Source of the DNA: Eubacteriales bacterium
GTDB lineage: Bacteria > Bacillota > Clostridia > Oscillospirales > Butyricicoccaceae
Direction of reading: 5' to 3'
Length of the DNA: 36,053 nucleotides
Assembly: GCA_030540435.1 (NCBI GenBank)
Contig: JAUNWG010000002.1
Span: 72,276-108,328 of the forward strand
The stretch's first letter is position 1; every line of letters begins with the position of its first letter. This document shows positions 7,971 through 16,540 of the stretch, in pieces. The position numbers were made by a program, and so were the translations under genes. A model generated the notes under the pieces. That model had not been told where the DNA came from. It was given only the letters and a program-made list of their open reading frames with translations, and did no database searches.

Positions 7971-8695
7971 CCAACTTCACCCGTAATCTTTCTCTGTTCC
8001 CGGCACAGCTTTGCCGTGCCGCGGCGCGCCAGCGACATCAGACGGTTCAGTTCATCCTTGGTAAACGGACGGCCCTCGCCAGTCCCCTGTATTTCGACAA
8101 ATTCGCCCTTTTCCGTCATGACGAAATTGGCGTCGACAATGGCATGGGAGTCCTCCTCATATGCGAGATCGAGGATCGGCTCGTCATTCCAGATGCCGGC
8201 AGACACTGCGGATACCTGACCGGTCAGCGGAATCTTTTTGAGCACGCCGTCGTCCACCAGCTTTTTGCAGGCAAGCCACAGCGCGACATAGCCGCCCGTG
8301 ATGGACGCGCAGCGCGTGCCGCCGTCCGCCTGCAACACGTCGCAGTCCACAATGATCTGGCGCTCGCCCAGCGCCTCCATGTCCGTGACGGCGCGCAGCG
8401 CACGTCCGATCAACCGCTGGATCTCCGCGCTCCTGCCGTTCAGCTTGAGCTTGGAAATATCGCGGCGGTTTCTCGTGTTGGTCGCCCGGGGCAGCATACT
8501 GTATTCCGCTGTCACCCAGCCGCGCCCGGTGCCCTTGACATGGGATGGAACGTCTTCCTCCACCGTCGCATTGCACAGCACCTTGGTATTGCCTACAGAA
8601 ATGAGCACGGAACCTTCCGCATGCATCGTAAAGTCCGGCACCAGCTTCATTTTGCGCATTTCATCGTTGCGCCGTAAATCCGGTCTTGCCATCAT
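7967..8695 (-). CDS. rph: Ribonuclease PH
   Basis: This phosphorolytic 3'-5' exoribonuclease trims tRNA precursors. The 242-residue protein shows RPDLRRNDEMR at the start, GNTKVLCNATVEE, GWVTAEYSMLPRATNTRNRRD, GRSAEIQRLIGRALRAV, DCDVLQADGGTR and QGTGEGRPFT, all typical of the family. Two adjacent ATG codons (8695 and 8692) are possible starts. Translation starts at the end of ftsY (TGATG), with GAGGAGG lying in the ftsY 3' end. Confidence 0.97.
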   Translation of the reverse strand: MMARPDLRRNDEMRKMKLVPDFTMHAEGSVLISVGNTKVLCNATVEEDVPSHVKGTGRGWVTAEYSMLPRATNTRNRRDISKLKLNGRSAEIQRLIGRALRAVTDMEALGERQIIVDCDVLQADGGTRCASITGGYVALWLACKKLVDDGVLKKIPLTGQVSAVSAGIWNDEPILDLAYEEDSHAIVDANFVMTEKGEFVEIQGTGEGRPFTKDELNRLMSLARRGTAKLCREQRKITGEVG

Positions 8696-9615
8696 CAGTC
8701 CTCCTCTTCCGTCGGCAGCAGCGCCTGTACAAACGCCCTGCGCTCAAACGGCATCAGATCATCGATGCCCTCGCCAACGCCGACATACTTGACCGGTACG
8801 CCCAGTCCGGCGGAGATCGCGACGACGATGCCGCCCTTTGCTGTGCCGTCCAGCTTGGTCAGCACGATGCCGGTCAGCTGTGCCGCCTTGTTAAACTGCT
8901 CTGCCTGCGATACCGCATTCTGTCCGGTCGTCGCGTCCAGCACAAGCAGTGTCTCGCGGCTGGAATCCGGCAGCTCCCGCGTGATTACGCGGTCGATCTT
9001 ATTCAGCTCGTTCATGAGGTTGGTTTTGTTGTGCAGGCGACCCGCCGTATCCACGATGATGATATCGCAGCCGCGCGCCTTTGCCGCTGCAATCGAGTCA
9101 AATACGACTGCCGCCGGGTCTGCGCCCTCGCCGTGGCGGACGATATCCGCGCCGGCACGCTCTGCCCAGATGGTCAGCTGGTCTGCCGCCGCTGCGCGGA
9201 AGGTATCCGCTGCCGACAGCATGACGCGCTTGCCCTGTGCGGTATACGCCGCCGCCAGCTTGCCGATGGTCGTGGTCTTGCCCACGCCGTTGACGCCGAT
9301 GACGAGGATGACCGCCGGTTCCCTGGATATATCCAGCGCGCTGTCCTCCTGCATCATCTCGCACAGGATGTCACACAGCGCATCCCGCAGCGCTTCCTTT
9401 GTGTCAATGCGCTGGTGCTTGGCGCGGTCACGCAGCATATCCACTGCCTTGGACGCCGTCACAGCGCCCAGGTCTGCGAGGATCATCGCCTCCTCCAGCT
9501 CCTCCAGCAGGTCCTCGTCCACCTTGACGAACGCCGCCATCACATCGCCGAGCGATTCGCTTACCGCATCGGTCGTCTTTTTCAGTCCCTGTTTGATCTT
9601 ATCGAAAAATCCCAT
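8695..9615 (-). CDS. ftsY: Signal recognition particle receptor FtsY
   Basis: This SRP-family GTPase docks ribosome-nascent chain complexes to the membrane for cotranslational insertion. The 306-residue protein has a short N domain and the G domain with [15 protein letters not shown] (G1), [19 protein letters not shown] (G3), [10 protein letters not shown] (G4) and [12 protein letters not shown] at the end. The long acidic A domain of E. coli is absent, as usual in Firmicutes. It starts 14 bases after smc, forming the widespread smc-ftsY pair. Confidence 0.98.
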   Translation of the reverse strand: MGFFDKIKQGLKKTTDAVSESLGDVMAAFVKVDEDLLEELEEAMILADLGAVTASKAVDMLRDRAKHQRIDTKEALRDALCDILCEMMQEDSALDISREPAVILVIGVNGVGKTTTIGKLAAAYTAQGKRVMLSAADTFRAAAADQLTIWAERAGADIVRHGEGADPAAVVFDSIAAAKARGCDIIIVDTAGRLHNKTNLMNELNKIDRVITRELPDSSRETLLVLDATTGQNAVSQAEQFNKAAQLTGIVLTKLDGTAKGGIVVAISAGLGVPVKYVGVGEGIDDLMPFERRAFVQALLPTEEED

Positions 9616-9629
9616 GAGGAATCCCCCTT

Positions 9630-12600
9630 CTATTTTATCTCCATTTTCATTTCCCGCTCGACGTCTGCGATATTCAGCATGAGCAGCTTGGATACGCCGC
9701 GCTCCTGCATGGTCACGCCGTACAGCATATCCGCTTCCTCCATCGTACCGCGCCGGTGGGTAATGACAATAAACTGTGTTTTATCTGACAGCCGCCGCAG
9801 GTACTGCGCAAACCGCGTGACGTTGACGTCGTCCAGCGCGGCTTCGATCTCATCGAGTACGCAGAACGGCGTCGGGCGCACCTTCAGGATCGCAAAGTAC
9901 AGTGCGATGGCAACGAACGCCTTCTCGCCGCCGGACAGCAGCGACAGACTCTTGAGCGTCTTGCCGGGCGGAGTGACGCGGATCTCAATGCCGCAGCCGA
10001 GGATATCATTTTCATCCTCCAGCGCCAGTTCGGCGCTGCCGCCGCCAAAAATCTCTTGGAAGGTTTCGCCAAAATACTGGTTGAGCTGCGCAAACGACGC
10101 CGCGAACGTCTCCTTCATCTGTTCGGTCAGCTTGTCGATGATGCCGCGCAGCTCCGCTTCTGCCTGCTCCAGATCGTCTTTCTGCTCGGTCAGGAAGGTC
10201 AGCCGCTCGCGCAGCTCCGCATACTCCTCCACCGCGGACAGATTGACCGCGCCGAGGGCTTTGATGGACCTGCGCAGCTCTGCCGCCTGCTTTTCCTCCG
10301 CCGTACGGTCGGTGATCACATGCGCCAGCGGGCGCGCCGCCGTCGGGGTCAGCTCATAGCTTTCCCACATTTTATCCAAAAGCTGCTGCTCCTCGCTGTG
10401 GATGCGCTGGGCAGCGGCTTCCGCCTCCGCATGGCGGCGTTCCAGCGCCGCTACGTCGTTTCCGATCGCGCGGGCCTGCTTTTCGCATTCCGTCTTGCTC
10501 TGTTCCAGCTGCAAGCGGTCCTGCCCGCATTCCCGCAGCTGCGCCCGCAGTTTTTCGCTGTGCGCTTTGTTTTCCGCACTGCTGGCCTCCAGCTGTCCGC
10601 GTTCGGCTTCCGCCTGCCGGACTGTCTGTTCATATTCCGCGATGCGGCTGCGGTGTTCCTCCGCCGCCTGCGCGGCGTTGTCTGCCATCTGCTGCATATC
10701 GCGCAGCGCCTGGCCTGCGGTATCGCGCTCGGTCTGCGCCTGTGCCAGCTCGGTGCGCAGGGCAGCGGCTTCATCCGTGTACGCTGTCAGCTGCCGTTCC
10801 ATTTCCTGCACGTTTCCGGCAGCCTCATGCAGCGCGGTCAGCGCCTGTTCGCGTTTGCGGGACAGTTCTTCCTCCTGCTGCGCCAGCGCTTCCAGATGCG
10901 CCTGTAGCTGTTTTTTCTGCTGCGCGGCGCTGTCCTGTGCGGCGCGGAACTGCTGCTCCGCCTGTCGGACGCTGTCCAACAGCAGCTGGTGCTGCTCTGC
11001 CTGCGCGGTAAGTGCGGCCAGCTTCTGCCGCTGGCCTGCCAGCGCTTGTGCCGCTGCTTCCGCCTGCGCCGCGGTTTCCCTGGCGTCCTCTGCCAGCTGT
11101 CTGCCGCGTGCAGTGAGGGTGTTTAACTTCTTCTCCTGTGTGCGCGCACGCTCCTGCAGCTGTTCCAGCTGGTTTGCACGCGACAGGATACCGGAGGAGC
11201 GCCCCGCCGAGCCGCCGGTCATAGAGCCGCCCGCATTGATGAGCTGCCCGTCCAGCGTGACGATGCGGAAGCGGTTGCGGTACTGCCGCGCGATCGTCAG
11301 CGCACAGTCCATATCCTCCGCCACCACCGTGCGCCCGAGGGCATTGTCCACGATGTCGCGGTAATCCGCTTCGCACTCCACAATGTCTGCCGCAATACCG
11401 CAGAAGCCGCGCTGCTGCTCCAAGCCGCTCTCCCGCAGCGACTGCGGACGGATGGTATCCATCGGCAGGAAGGTCGCGCGCCCGCCGTCGCGCCGTTTGA
11501 GCATCTGGATGGCTTTTTTGCCGTCCTCCGCCCGCTCGACGATGATATTGGACGCCGCCGCACCGAGGGCAGTCTCCACCGCCGTGACATAGCGGTCGGG
11601 CACATGCAGCAGCGAGGACAGCGGTCCGCGCACACCCTTGAGCGCGCCGGAGCCTGCCTGACTCATGACCAGCTTGACCGCACGGGAAAAGCCCTCATAA
11701 TCGCGCTGCAGCTCGGTCAGCATACGCACGCGGTTCTGGCTGTCATTCAGCTTTGCCGACAGGTCTGTGTGCTCCCGCCGTGCATCCGCCAGCATGCGCG
11801 TCGCTTCGTCCGCATTGGTTTGCAGCCGCTTGTGGTCAGCCTCCGCCTGCGCGACTGCCGCCCGCAGCGCATCCAGTTCGTCCTGCATGGTCTGCTGGGC
11901 GGTCTGCTCCTGCGCAGTGCGCGCCTGTGCCGTGCGCACCTCATCGCCTGCGCTTTTGCCATTGTCCTCCAGCGCTTCCATCTGCGCCTCAACGGCACGC
12001 CGGTCCGCCTGCACGGCAAACACCTGTGCACCGTGCGCCTCTGCCTGCGCCCGCAGCTGTTCATTTTTTTGCTGTGCGCTGTCCCGCTGTGCGGTCAGCG
12101 CGTCTATTTCCTGCTGCTTTTGCTGCAAAGCAGCGGTCTTTTGATCGATCTGCTGTTCCAGCGCCTGCAAGCGCTGCCTGCGGGTTTGCAGCTGCTCCGC
12201 TAAAACAGCGCCCTGCGCCTGCTGCGCTTCCAGCTGCCCCTTTGCCAAGCTGATGTTTTCCGCAGCATTGCGGCGCGTCTCCGCCAGTACAGCCATGCGA
12301 CGCGTGGTGATGGCGTCCTGTTCCTCCGCCGCTGTCAGCTCTGCCTGCACGCGCTCCGCGCAGATATCCGACTGCCGCATTTTTTCCGCCAGCTGTTCGG
12401 CGCGTTCATACTGCGCCTGCTGCGCCATGCGCACCTCTTCCAGCTTTTGCTCCGCTTCGCGGCGCGCCTGCTCGGTCTGCTCCCGGGTATCCTTCATGCC
12501 GTCCAGCTGTGCCATCCACAGCGAGACTTCATGCGCCCGCAGTTCATCGCGCAGTGCAAGATATTGCTTTGCGCTCTCCGCCTGCTTTTCCAGCGGGCCG

Positions 12601-13205
12601 GAGCGGGCGTCCAGCTCGCTCCAGATATCGCGGATGCGCACCAGATTGTCCGCCGTCTGGCTGAGCTTGCGCTCCGCCTCCTCCTTGCGGGTGCGGAAGC
12701 GTGTCACGCCCGCCGCTTCCTCAAACACCTCGCGGCGGTCTGCACTTTTTACTGCAAGGATCTCGTCAATACGACCCTGTCCGATGATGGAATAGCCGTC
12801 ATGCCCCAGACCGGTGTCCATGAACGTTTCACGGACATCGCGCAGGCGCACGCGCTTGCGGTTGATATAATATTCGCTCTCACCGGAACGGTAATACTTG
12901 CGTGTAACCATGACCTCAGTCGCTTCCACCGGGAACTGCCCTGCGGAATTGTCCAGAATCAACGTGACCTTTGCCGCGCCCATGGCGCTGCGCTTTGCTG
13001 TGCCGCCGAAAACGACATCCTCCATCTTTGCGCCGCGCAGGCTCTTGGTGGACTGCTCCCCCAACACCCAGCGGATCGCATCGGAGATATTCGATTTTCC
13101 GCTTCCGTTCGGCCCGACAATGGCGGTCATGCCGTCGGAAAACCGGATCACGGTCTTGTCGGGGAACGATTTGAAACCCTGTAATTCGAGTGATTTTAAA
13201 TACAC
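9630..13205 (-). CDS. smc: Chromosome segregation ATPase SMC
   Basis: SMC is the core ATPase of the bacterial condensin complex. The 1191-residue protein has the N-terminal head with Walker A (GPNGSGKSNI, residues 32-41), a long coiled coil very rich in Gln, Glu and Ala, and a hinge near residues 510-680 (GVRGPLSSLLHVPDRY... GGSMTGGSAG). A second coiled coil follows, then the C-terminal head with LSGGEKA and Walker B (FCVLDEIEAALDD). The start is GTG (13203-13205) with GAGG 7 bases upstream; the next residues (YLKSLELQGFKSFPDK) fit the family start exactly. Its promoter region carries an inverted repeat (13233-13254). Confidence 0.98.
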   Translation of the reverse strand: MYLKSLELQGFKSFPDKTVIRFSDGMTAIVGPNGSGKSNISDAIRWVLGEQSTKSLRGAKMEDVVFGGTAKRSAMGAAKVTLILDNSAGQFPVEATEVMVTRKYYRSGESEYYINRKRVRLRDVRETFMDTGLGHDGYSIIGQGRIDEILAVKSADRREVFEEAAGVTRFRTRKEEAERKLSQTADNLVRIRDIWSELDARSGPLEKQAESAKQYLALRDELRAHEVSLWMAQLDGMKDTREQTEQARREAEQKLEEVRMAQQAQYERAEQLAEKMRQSDICAERVQAELTAAEEQDAITTRRMAVLAETRRNAAENISLAKGQLEAQQAQGAVLAEQLQTRRQRLQALEQQIDQKTAALQQKQQEIDALTAQRDSAQQKNEQLRAQAEAHGAQVFAVQADRRAVEAQMEALEDNGKSAGDEVRTAQARTAQEQTAQQTMQDELDALRAAVAQAEADHKRLQTNADEATRMLADARREHTDLSAKLNDSQNRVRMLTELQRDYEGFSRAVKLVMSQAGSGALKGVRGPLSSLLHVPDRYVTAVETALGAAASNIIVERAEDGKKAIQMLKRRDGGRATFLPMDTIRPQSLRESGLEQQRGFCGIAADIVECEADYRDIVDNALGRTVVAEDMDCALTIARQYRNRFRIVTLDGQLINAGGSMTGGSAGRSSGILSRANQLEQLQERARTQEKKLNTLTARGRQLAEDARETAAQAEAAAQALAGQRQKLAALTAQAEQHQLLLDSVRQAEQQFRAAQDSAAQQKKQLQAHLEALAQQEEELSRKREQALTALHEAAGNVQEMERQLTAYTDEAAALRTELAQAQTERDTAGQALRDMQQMADNAAQAAEEHRSRIAEYEQTVRQAEAERGQLEASSAENKAHSEKLRAQLRECGQDRLQLEQSKTECEKQARAIGNDVAALERRHAEAEAAAQRIHSEEQQLLDKMWESYELTPTAARPLAHVITDRTAEEKQAAELRRSIKALGAVNLSAVEEYAELRERLTFLTEQKDDLEQAEAELRGIIDKLTEQMKETFAASFAQLNQYFGETFQEIFGGGSAELALEDENDILGCGIEIRVTPPGKTLKSLSLLSGGEKAFVAIALYFAILKVRPTPFCVLDEIEAALDDVNVTRFAQYLRRLSDKTQFIVITHRRGTMEEADMLYGVTMQERGVSKLLMLNIADVEREMKMEIK

Positions 13206-13232
13206 GCAGTTACCTCATGCCTGTTTCGGATT

Positions 13233-13254
13233 CCGATATCACAAACGATATCGG
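13233..13254. promoter_or_regulatory. Inverted repeat in the smc leader
   Basis: CCGATATC and GATATCGG form perfect 8-base arms around a 6-base centre. It lies between the smc promoter and the smc ribosome-binding site, so it could be an operator or an mRNA hairpin. It does not match the LexA boxes I know. Confidence 0.5.
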
Positions 13255-13258
13255 TACT

Positions 13259-13292
13259 ATTATAGAATATCATGTTTTACCCACCAATGCAA
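13259..13292 (-). promoter_or_regulatory. Promoter for the smc operon
   Basis: Two overlapping sigma-A type matches on the minus strand each have a 17-base spacer: TTGCAT (13287-13292) with TATTCT (13264-13269), and TTGGTG (13282-13287) with TATAAT (13259-13264). Either would start transcription near 13252, at the edge of the inverted repeat 13233-13254. Confidence 0.65.
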
Positions 13293-13298
13293 TCGAAC

Positions 13299-13324
13299 GC
13301 ACAGAGAAAAAGCCATCTCTGTGC
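13299..13324 (-). terminator. Hairpin after the radical SAM gene
   Basis: GCACAGAGA and TCTCTGTGC form a perfect 9-base-pair stem with a T-rich loop, 16 bases after the stop codon of the radical SAM gene. No T tract follows, so termination may be weak and smc may also be reached by read-through. Confidence 0.4.
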
Positions 13325-13339
13325 AAAACAGGATGACTT

Positions 13340-14293
13340 TTACATCGCTTTGATACGGACGTCTTTGTCGGGAAATTCCCGCCGCAGCCGCTGCAGGTTT
13401 CGTCTCTTATGCCCGATGGCGCGCGAAAGCTCCCGCGCCGGGACATACACCGTCCCTTCCGCGCCGCCTGCCAGCTGCGCCCGCAGCCTGCGGTACCACA
13501 GCTCACTGTACGCCAGCTCGCCCATTGCCGGGTGATACGCCCCGGCGGCAACTGTGCTGTCCAGCTCCTCCGTCGGGTTCAGCCCCACACGGATGACCGG
13601 GATGCCTTCCCGCTGGAACACCTCCAGCATATCCGCGCACCACACCGCCGCTGTCTCAACTGTCAGCGGCTGATACGCGCCCGCCTGCCACAGATCATAC
13701 AGCTCCGTGTCCGGCAGCACCGCCACCGGGTAAATGCGCACGCCGTCGGGTTTCAGCGCCGCCACGGTCTCCGCCGTCTGCCGCACCGTCTCCCGCGTGT
13801 CGCCCGGCAAGCCCGCCATCGTTTGTAGAATCAGCGAAATGCCCGCCTGCTGAATCAGCCCGGACGCGCGCACGGTATCCGCCGCGGTATGCCCGCGCTT
13901 TGCCTGCCGCAGCACACTGTCCTGCATGGACTGCGCCCCAAGCTCGATGGTCTGCACGCCGTGCCCGCGCAGCCGCGCAAGGATTCCTTCGTCGATCGCG
14001 TCGGGCCGCGTGGATAGGCGCACCGCGGACAGCCTGCCGTCCGCCAGATACCGGTCGGTCACGGCGAGCAGCGCTTCCTGCTCCTCTACCGGGATCGCGG
14101 TGAAGCTGCCGCCATAAAAGGCGACCTGCGGCGCGCTGCCTGCCGGCAGCACCGCCAGCGCATGTTCGATGATCGCCTGCGCCCGTTCGGGCGTCATGCG
14201 TTCGGTCTGCCCGGCGATCGTGCGTTGGTTGCAGAACACGCACCGGCACGGACATCCCGCATGCGGCACGAAAACCGGCACGATGGACGCCAT
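13340..14293 (-). CDS. Elp3-like radical SAM protein
   Basis: Radical SAM enzymes bind a [4Fe-4S] cluster and cleave S-adenosylmethionine. The cluster ligands are visible as C-x3-C-x2-C (Cys14, Cys18, Cys21) in GCPCRCVFCNQ. FYGGSFTAI and STRPDAID are typical of the Elp3/YhcC-like subgroup. The 317-residue protein lacks the GNAT acetyltransferase domain of true Elp3, so the substrate is unknown. The ATG at 14291-14293 lies just after the rnc stop, with a GAGG site inside the rnc end. A gene of this type between rnc and smc is common in clostridia. Confidence 0.88.
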   Translation of the reverse strand: MASIVPVFVPHAGCPCRCVFCNQRTIAGQTERMTPERAQAIIEHALAVLPAGSAPQVAFYGGSFTAIPVEEQEALLAVTDRYLADGRLSAVRLSTRPDAIDEGILARLRGHGVQTIELGAQSMQDSVLRQAKRGHTAADTVRASGLIQQAGISLILQTMAGLPGDTRETVRQTAETVAALKPDGVRIYPVAVLPDTELYDLWQAGAYQPLTVETAAVWCADMLEVFQREGIPVIRVGLNPTEELDSTVAAGAYHPAMGELAYSELWYRRLRAQLAGGAEGTVYVPARELSRAIGHKRRNLQRLRREFPDKDVRIKAM

Positions 14294-14294
14294 G

Positions 14295-14972
14295 TTATAC
14301 CTCGCCCATCAGCTCGAGCGCAGCCTTTGCCGCCATCTGCTCGGCTTCCTTCTTGCTTCTGCCGGTACCCTCGGCAAAAATATTGCGGTTGAGCAGCACC
14401 TGCACGGTAAACCGCTTGTCATGATCCGGTCCGCTCTCGCCGCTCAGGCGATAGCTCAGTGTTTCCTGTCGGTTTTTCTGCACGATCTCCTGCAGCGCGG
14501 TCTTATAGTCGCGGAACGCGCCGCCCTGCTCGGCAAGGTCGACCTTCGCCTCCAAAAACGACAGGATAAACGTCCGCGCCGGCTCCAGCCCGCCGTCCAG
14601 ATAGATTGCGCCGATGAGTGCCTCCACAGAGTCCGCCAGAATCGATGGGCGCTTGCGTCCGCCGCCGTTTTCCTCACCCCGGCCCAGCAGCAGCAGATGG
14701 TCCAGCCCAAGTTCCTTGGCGACCTCATACAGCGTCTTTTCGCAGACGACCGCTGCGCGCATCTTTGTCAGATACCCCTCCGGTACGTTGGGATACCGAT
14801 GAAAGACATAATCCGCTGATACAAGCCCCAGTATGGAATCGCCAAGAAACTCCAGCCGCTCATTGTTCTGGATATGCTGGTCACGGTGCTCGTTCGCATA
14901 GGAAGAATGCGTCATTGCCGTGGTCAGCAGACCGGTATCCTGAAACTGATAGATCAGTTCGTCCTTTTCCAT
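14295..14972 (-). CDS. rnc: Ribonuclease III
   Basis: RNase III cuts double-stranded RNA and processes rRNA precursors. The 225-residue protein has the catalytic signature NERLEFLGDSILGL near residues 37-50, DSVEALIGAIYLDGG near 114-128, and a C-terminal double-stranded RNA-binding domain (DYKTALQEIVQ... SKKEAEQMAAKAALE). An AAGGAG site lies about 12 bases before the ATG. No clear promoter is visible between acpP and rnc, so read-through from acpP is likely. Confidence 0.97.
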   Translation of the reverse strand: MEKDELIYQFQDTGLLTTAMTHSSYANEHRDQHIQNNERLEFLGDSILGLVSADYVFHRYPNVPEGYLTKMRAAVVCEKTLYEVAKELGLDHLLLLGRGEENGGGRKRPSILADSVEALIGAIYLDGGLEPARTFILSFLEAKVDLAEQGGAFRDYKTALQEIVQKNRQETLSYRLSGESGPDHDKRFTVQVLLNRNIFAEGTGRSKKEAEQMAAKAALELMGEV

Positions 14973-15008
14973 TGATTGATTCGCTCCTTTCCATATCTAA
15001 AATTTAGA

Positions 15009-15033
15009 GGGTGGGCTTTTGCACGACCCACCC
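15009..15033 (-). terminator. Hairpin after acpP
   Basis: GGGTGGG and CCCACCC form a 7-base-pair stem with an 11-base loop, 10 bases after the acpP stop. On the minus strand it is followed by TCTAAATTTT, a weak U tract, so it may be a leaky terminator that sets the ratio of acpP to rnc. Confidence 0.5.
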
Positions 15034-15043
15034 ATCCATTCAC

Positions 15044-15274
15044 TCAATCATCTTCGCCAATGCGGCGTACCAGGTCGCCGATGGTCTTGATGCCAGCGGC
15101 TTCCTCCTCGGTGATCTCGCCTACGTCAAATTCCTCCTCGATGCTCATCATCAGCTCGACGACATCGAGCGAATCCGCGCCAAGGTCCTCTATGAACGCT
15201 GTGTCCATATTCAGCGAACCGGCATCCACGCCAAACTGCTCCGAGAGAATCTCACATACCTTCTCGAATACCAC
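15044..15274 (-). CDS. acpP: Acyl carrier protein
   Basis: This 76-residue acidic protein carries growing acyl chains on a phosphopantetheine arm during fatty acid synthesis. The attachment serine is in the GADSLDVVELMM motif near residue 35. The start is GTG (15272-15274) with GGAGG 7 bases upstream; no ATG is suitably placed. It has its own consensus promoter, consistent with high expression. plsX, which uses acyl-ACP, lies upstream, separated by a putative MITE. Confidence 0.97.
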   Translation of the reverse strand: MVFEKVCEILSEQFGVDAGSLNMDTAFIEDLGADSLDVVELMMSIEEEFDVGEITEEEAAGIKTIGDLVRRIGEDD

Positions 15275-15333
15275 ACGCTCACCTCCCTTTATTTGCTGTC
15301 TGCTGCCAATAGATGGCAGCCCTTCTGTTCCTT

Positions 15334-15362
15334 ATCATATGCGCACATGCGAGACATGTCAA
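15334..15362 (-). promoter_or_regulatory. Sigma-A promoter for acpP
   Basis: TTGACA (15357-15362), a 17-base spacer and TATGAT (15334-15339) lie on the minus strand. The leader carries a small hairpin (GCTGCCA/TGGCAGC, 15302-15320) just before the ribosome-binding site. The -35 box lies 2 bases from the edge of the putative MITE at 15365. Confidence 0.88.
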
Positions 15363-15364
15363 TA

Positions 15365-15524
15365 GGCGCTATCTGAAAACCAAGAAAATAACGAATATTT
15401 CGCAAAGGCGAGGTTGATTCAAGGCACGCGCACGCAGGAATCCTTTCGGATTTCAAGTGAGTGTAACGATGAAGCAACCCGCATTTGTAGAAATAGTCAA
15501 AATTTTTGACTTTTCAGATACGCC
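15365..15524. mobile_element. Putative 160-bp MITE-like element
   Basis: The sequence GGCGcTATCTGAAAA at 15365-15379 is repeated inverted at 15511-15524 (TTTTCAGATAcGCC), giving terminal inverted repeats of about 14 bases with one indel. The 130 bases between have no ORF, and contain a GAATCC-tttc-GGATT hairpin and a palindrome-like AAAATTTTTGAC edge. Length, terminal repeats and lack of coding sequence are those of a non-autonomous mobile element. No target-site duplication is obvious, and other copies cannot be checked from this window. Confidence 0.55.
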
Positions 15525-15532
15525 CCGGGAAA

Positions 15533-16540
15533 TCACAATGTCATATGGTCAATATTGCGCTCGATCTCACCGACGACGTCCGCATCCACGTATGCCATCG
15601 CCTGCTTGACCGCCGAACGGATCGCCCGGGCGTCAGACGAGCCGTGTGCCTTGAACACCGGTTTGGAAATGCCGAGGAACGGCGCGCCGCCCACTTCGCT
15701 TGCGGACAGCAGCTTCTTCAGGCCGCCCATGGCGGGCTTGAGCAGCAGGTATGCAAACTTGGTGCGGGTATTCTGTAAAAATATATTTTTCAGCTCGCCC
15801 ATCAGGAAGCTGGCAACGCCCTCTACGGTCTTGAGCATGACATTGCCGGTAAAGCCGTCGGCCACGGCGACATCGCACGCGCCCTTCGGGACGTCGCTGC
15901 CCTCCACATTGCCGACAAAGTTGATCCTGCCCTCTGCCGCTGCCTGCTGGAGCATCTGATACGTCTCCTTGCGCAGGGTGTCGCCCTTGGTGTCCTCCGC
16001 GCCGTTGTTGACCAGGCCGACGCGCGGATTTTTCACGCCCATGACCTTTTCCATGTAAAAGCTGCCCATATAGGCAAACTGCAGCAGATATTCCGGCGTG
16101 CACTCCGCATTTGCGCCCGAATCGAGCAGCAACACGCGCCCGCCCTTGCACGGCAGCGCAGTCGGCAGCGCCGCGCGGCGGATGCCCTTGATGCGCTTGT
16201 CCACCAGCGTTGCGCCGGACAGCAGCGCGCCCGTATTGCCCGCGGAGATGACCGCATCGCCCCCGCCGTCGCGCAGCAGGTACAGCGCCGCCGACATGGA
16301 GGAATCCTTCTTCCGGCGCACGGCTGTCGCCGGGTCGTCATGCATGTCAATGACATCCGCTGCCGGATGGATGGAGATCGGCAGGTCTTCCGCGTTCTCC
16401 TTTTTGAGCAGGTCGCGGATCACATCCTCCTTGCCGACCAGAATGTACTCCTGTCCAAATTCACGGGCGGCCATCACACAGCCGGATACGATAGCTTCCG
16501 GTGCGTTGTCGCCGCTCATTGCGTCAATAATCAGCTTCAT
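15533..16540 (-). CDS. plsX: Phosphate acyltransferase PlsX
   Basis: PlsX converts acyl-ACP to acyl-phosphate, the acyl donor for glycerol-3-phosphate acylation in phospholipid synthesis. The 335-residue protein begins [20 protein letters not shown] and has VISAGNTGALLSGA, LLDSGANAECTPEYLLQFA, VGLVNNGAEDTKG and VADGFTGNVMLKT, all family hallmarks. GGAGG lies about 7 bases before the ATG. The start overlaps the trmFO stop codon (TGATG), so the two are probably coupled. Confidence 0.97.
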   Translation of the reverse strand: MKLIIDAMSGDNAPEAIVSGCVMAAREFGQEYILVGKEDVIRDLLKKENAEDLPISIHPAADVIDMHDDPATAVRRKKDSSMSAALYLLRDGGGDAVISAGNTGALLSGATLVDKRIKGIRRAALPTALPCKGGRVLLLDSGANAECTPEYLLQFAYMGSFYMEKVMGVKNPRVGLVNNGAEDTKGDTLRKETYQMLQQAAAEGRINFVGNVEGSDVPKGACDVAVADGFTGNVMLKTVEGVASFLMGELKNIFLQNTRTKFAYLLLKPAMGGLKKLLSASEVGGAPFLGISKPVFKAHGSSDARAIRSAVKQAMAYVDADVVGEIERNIDHMTL

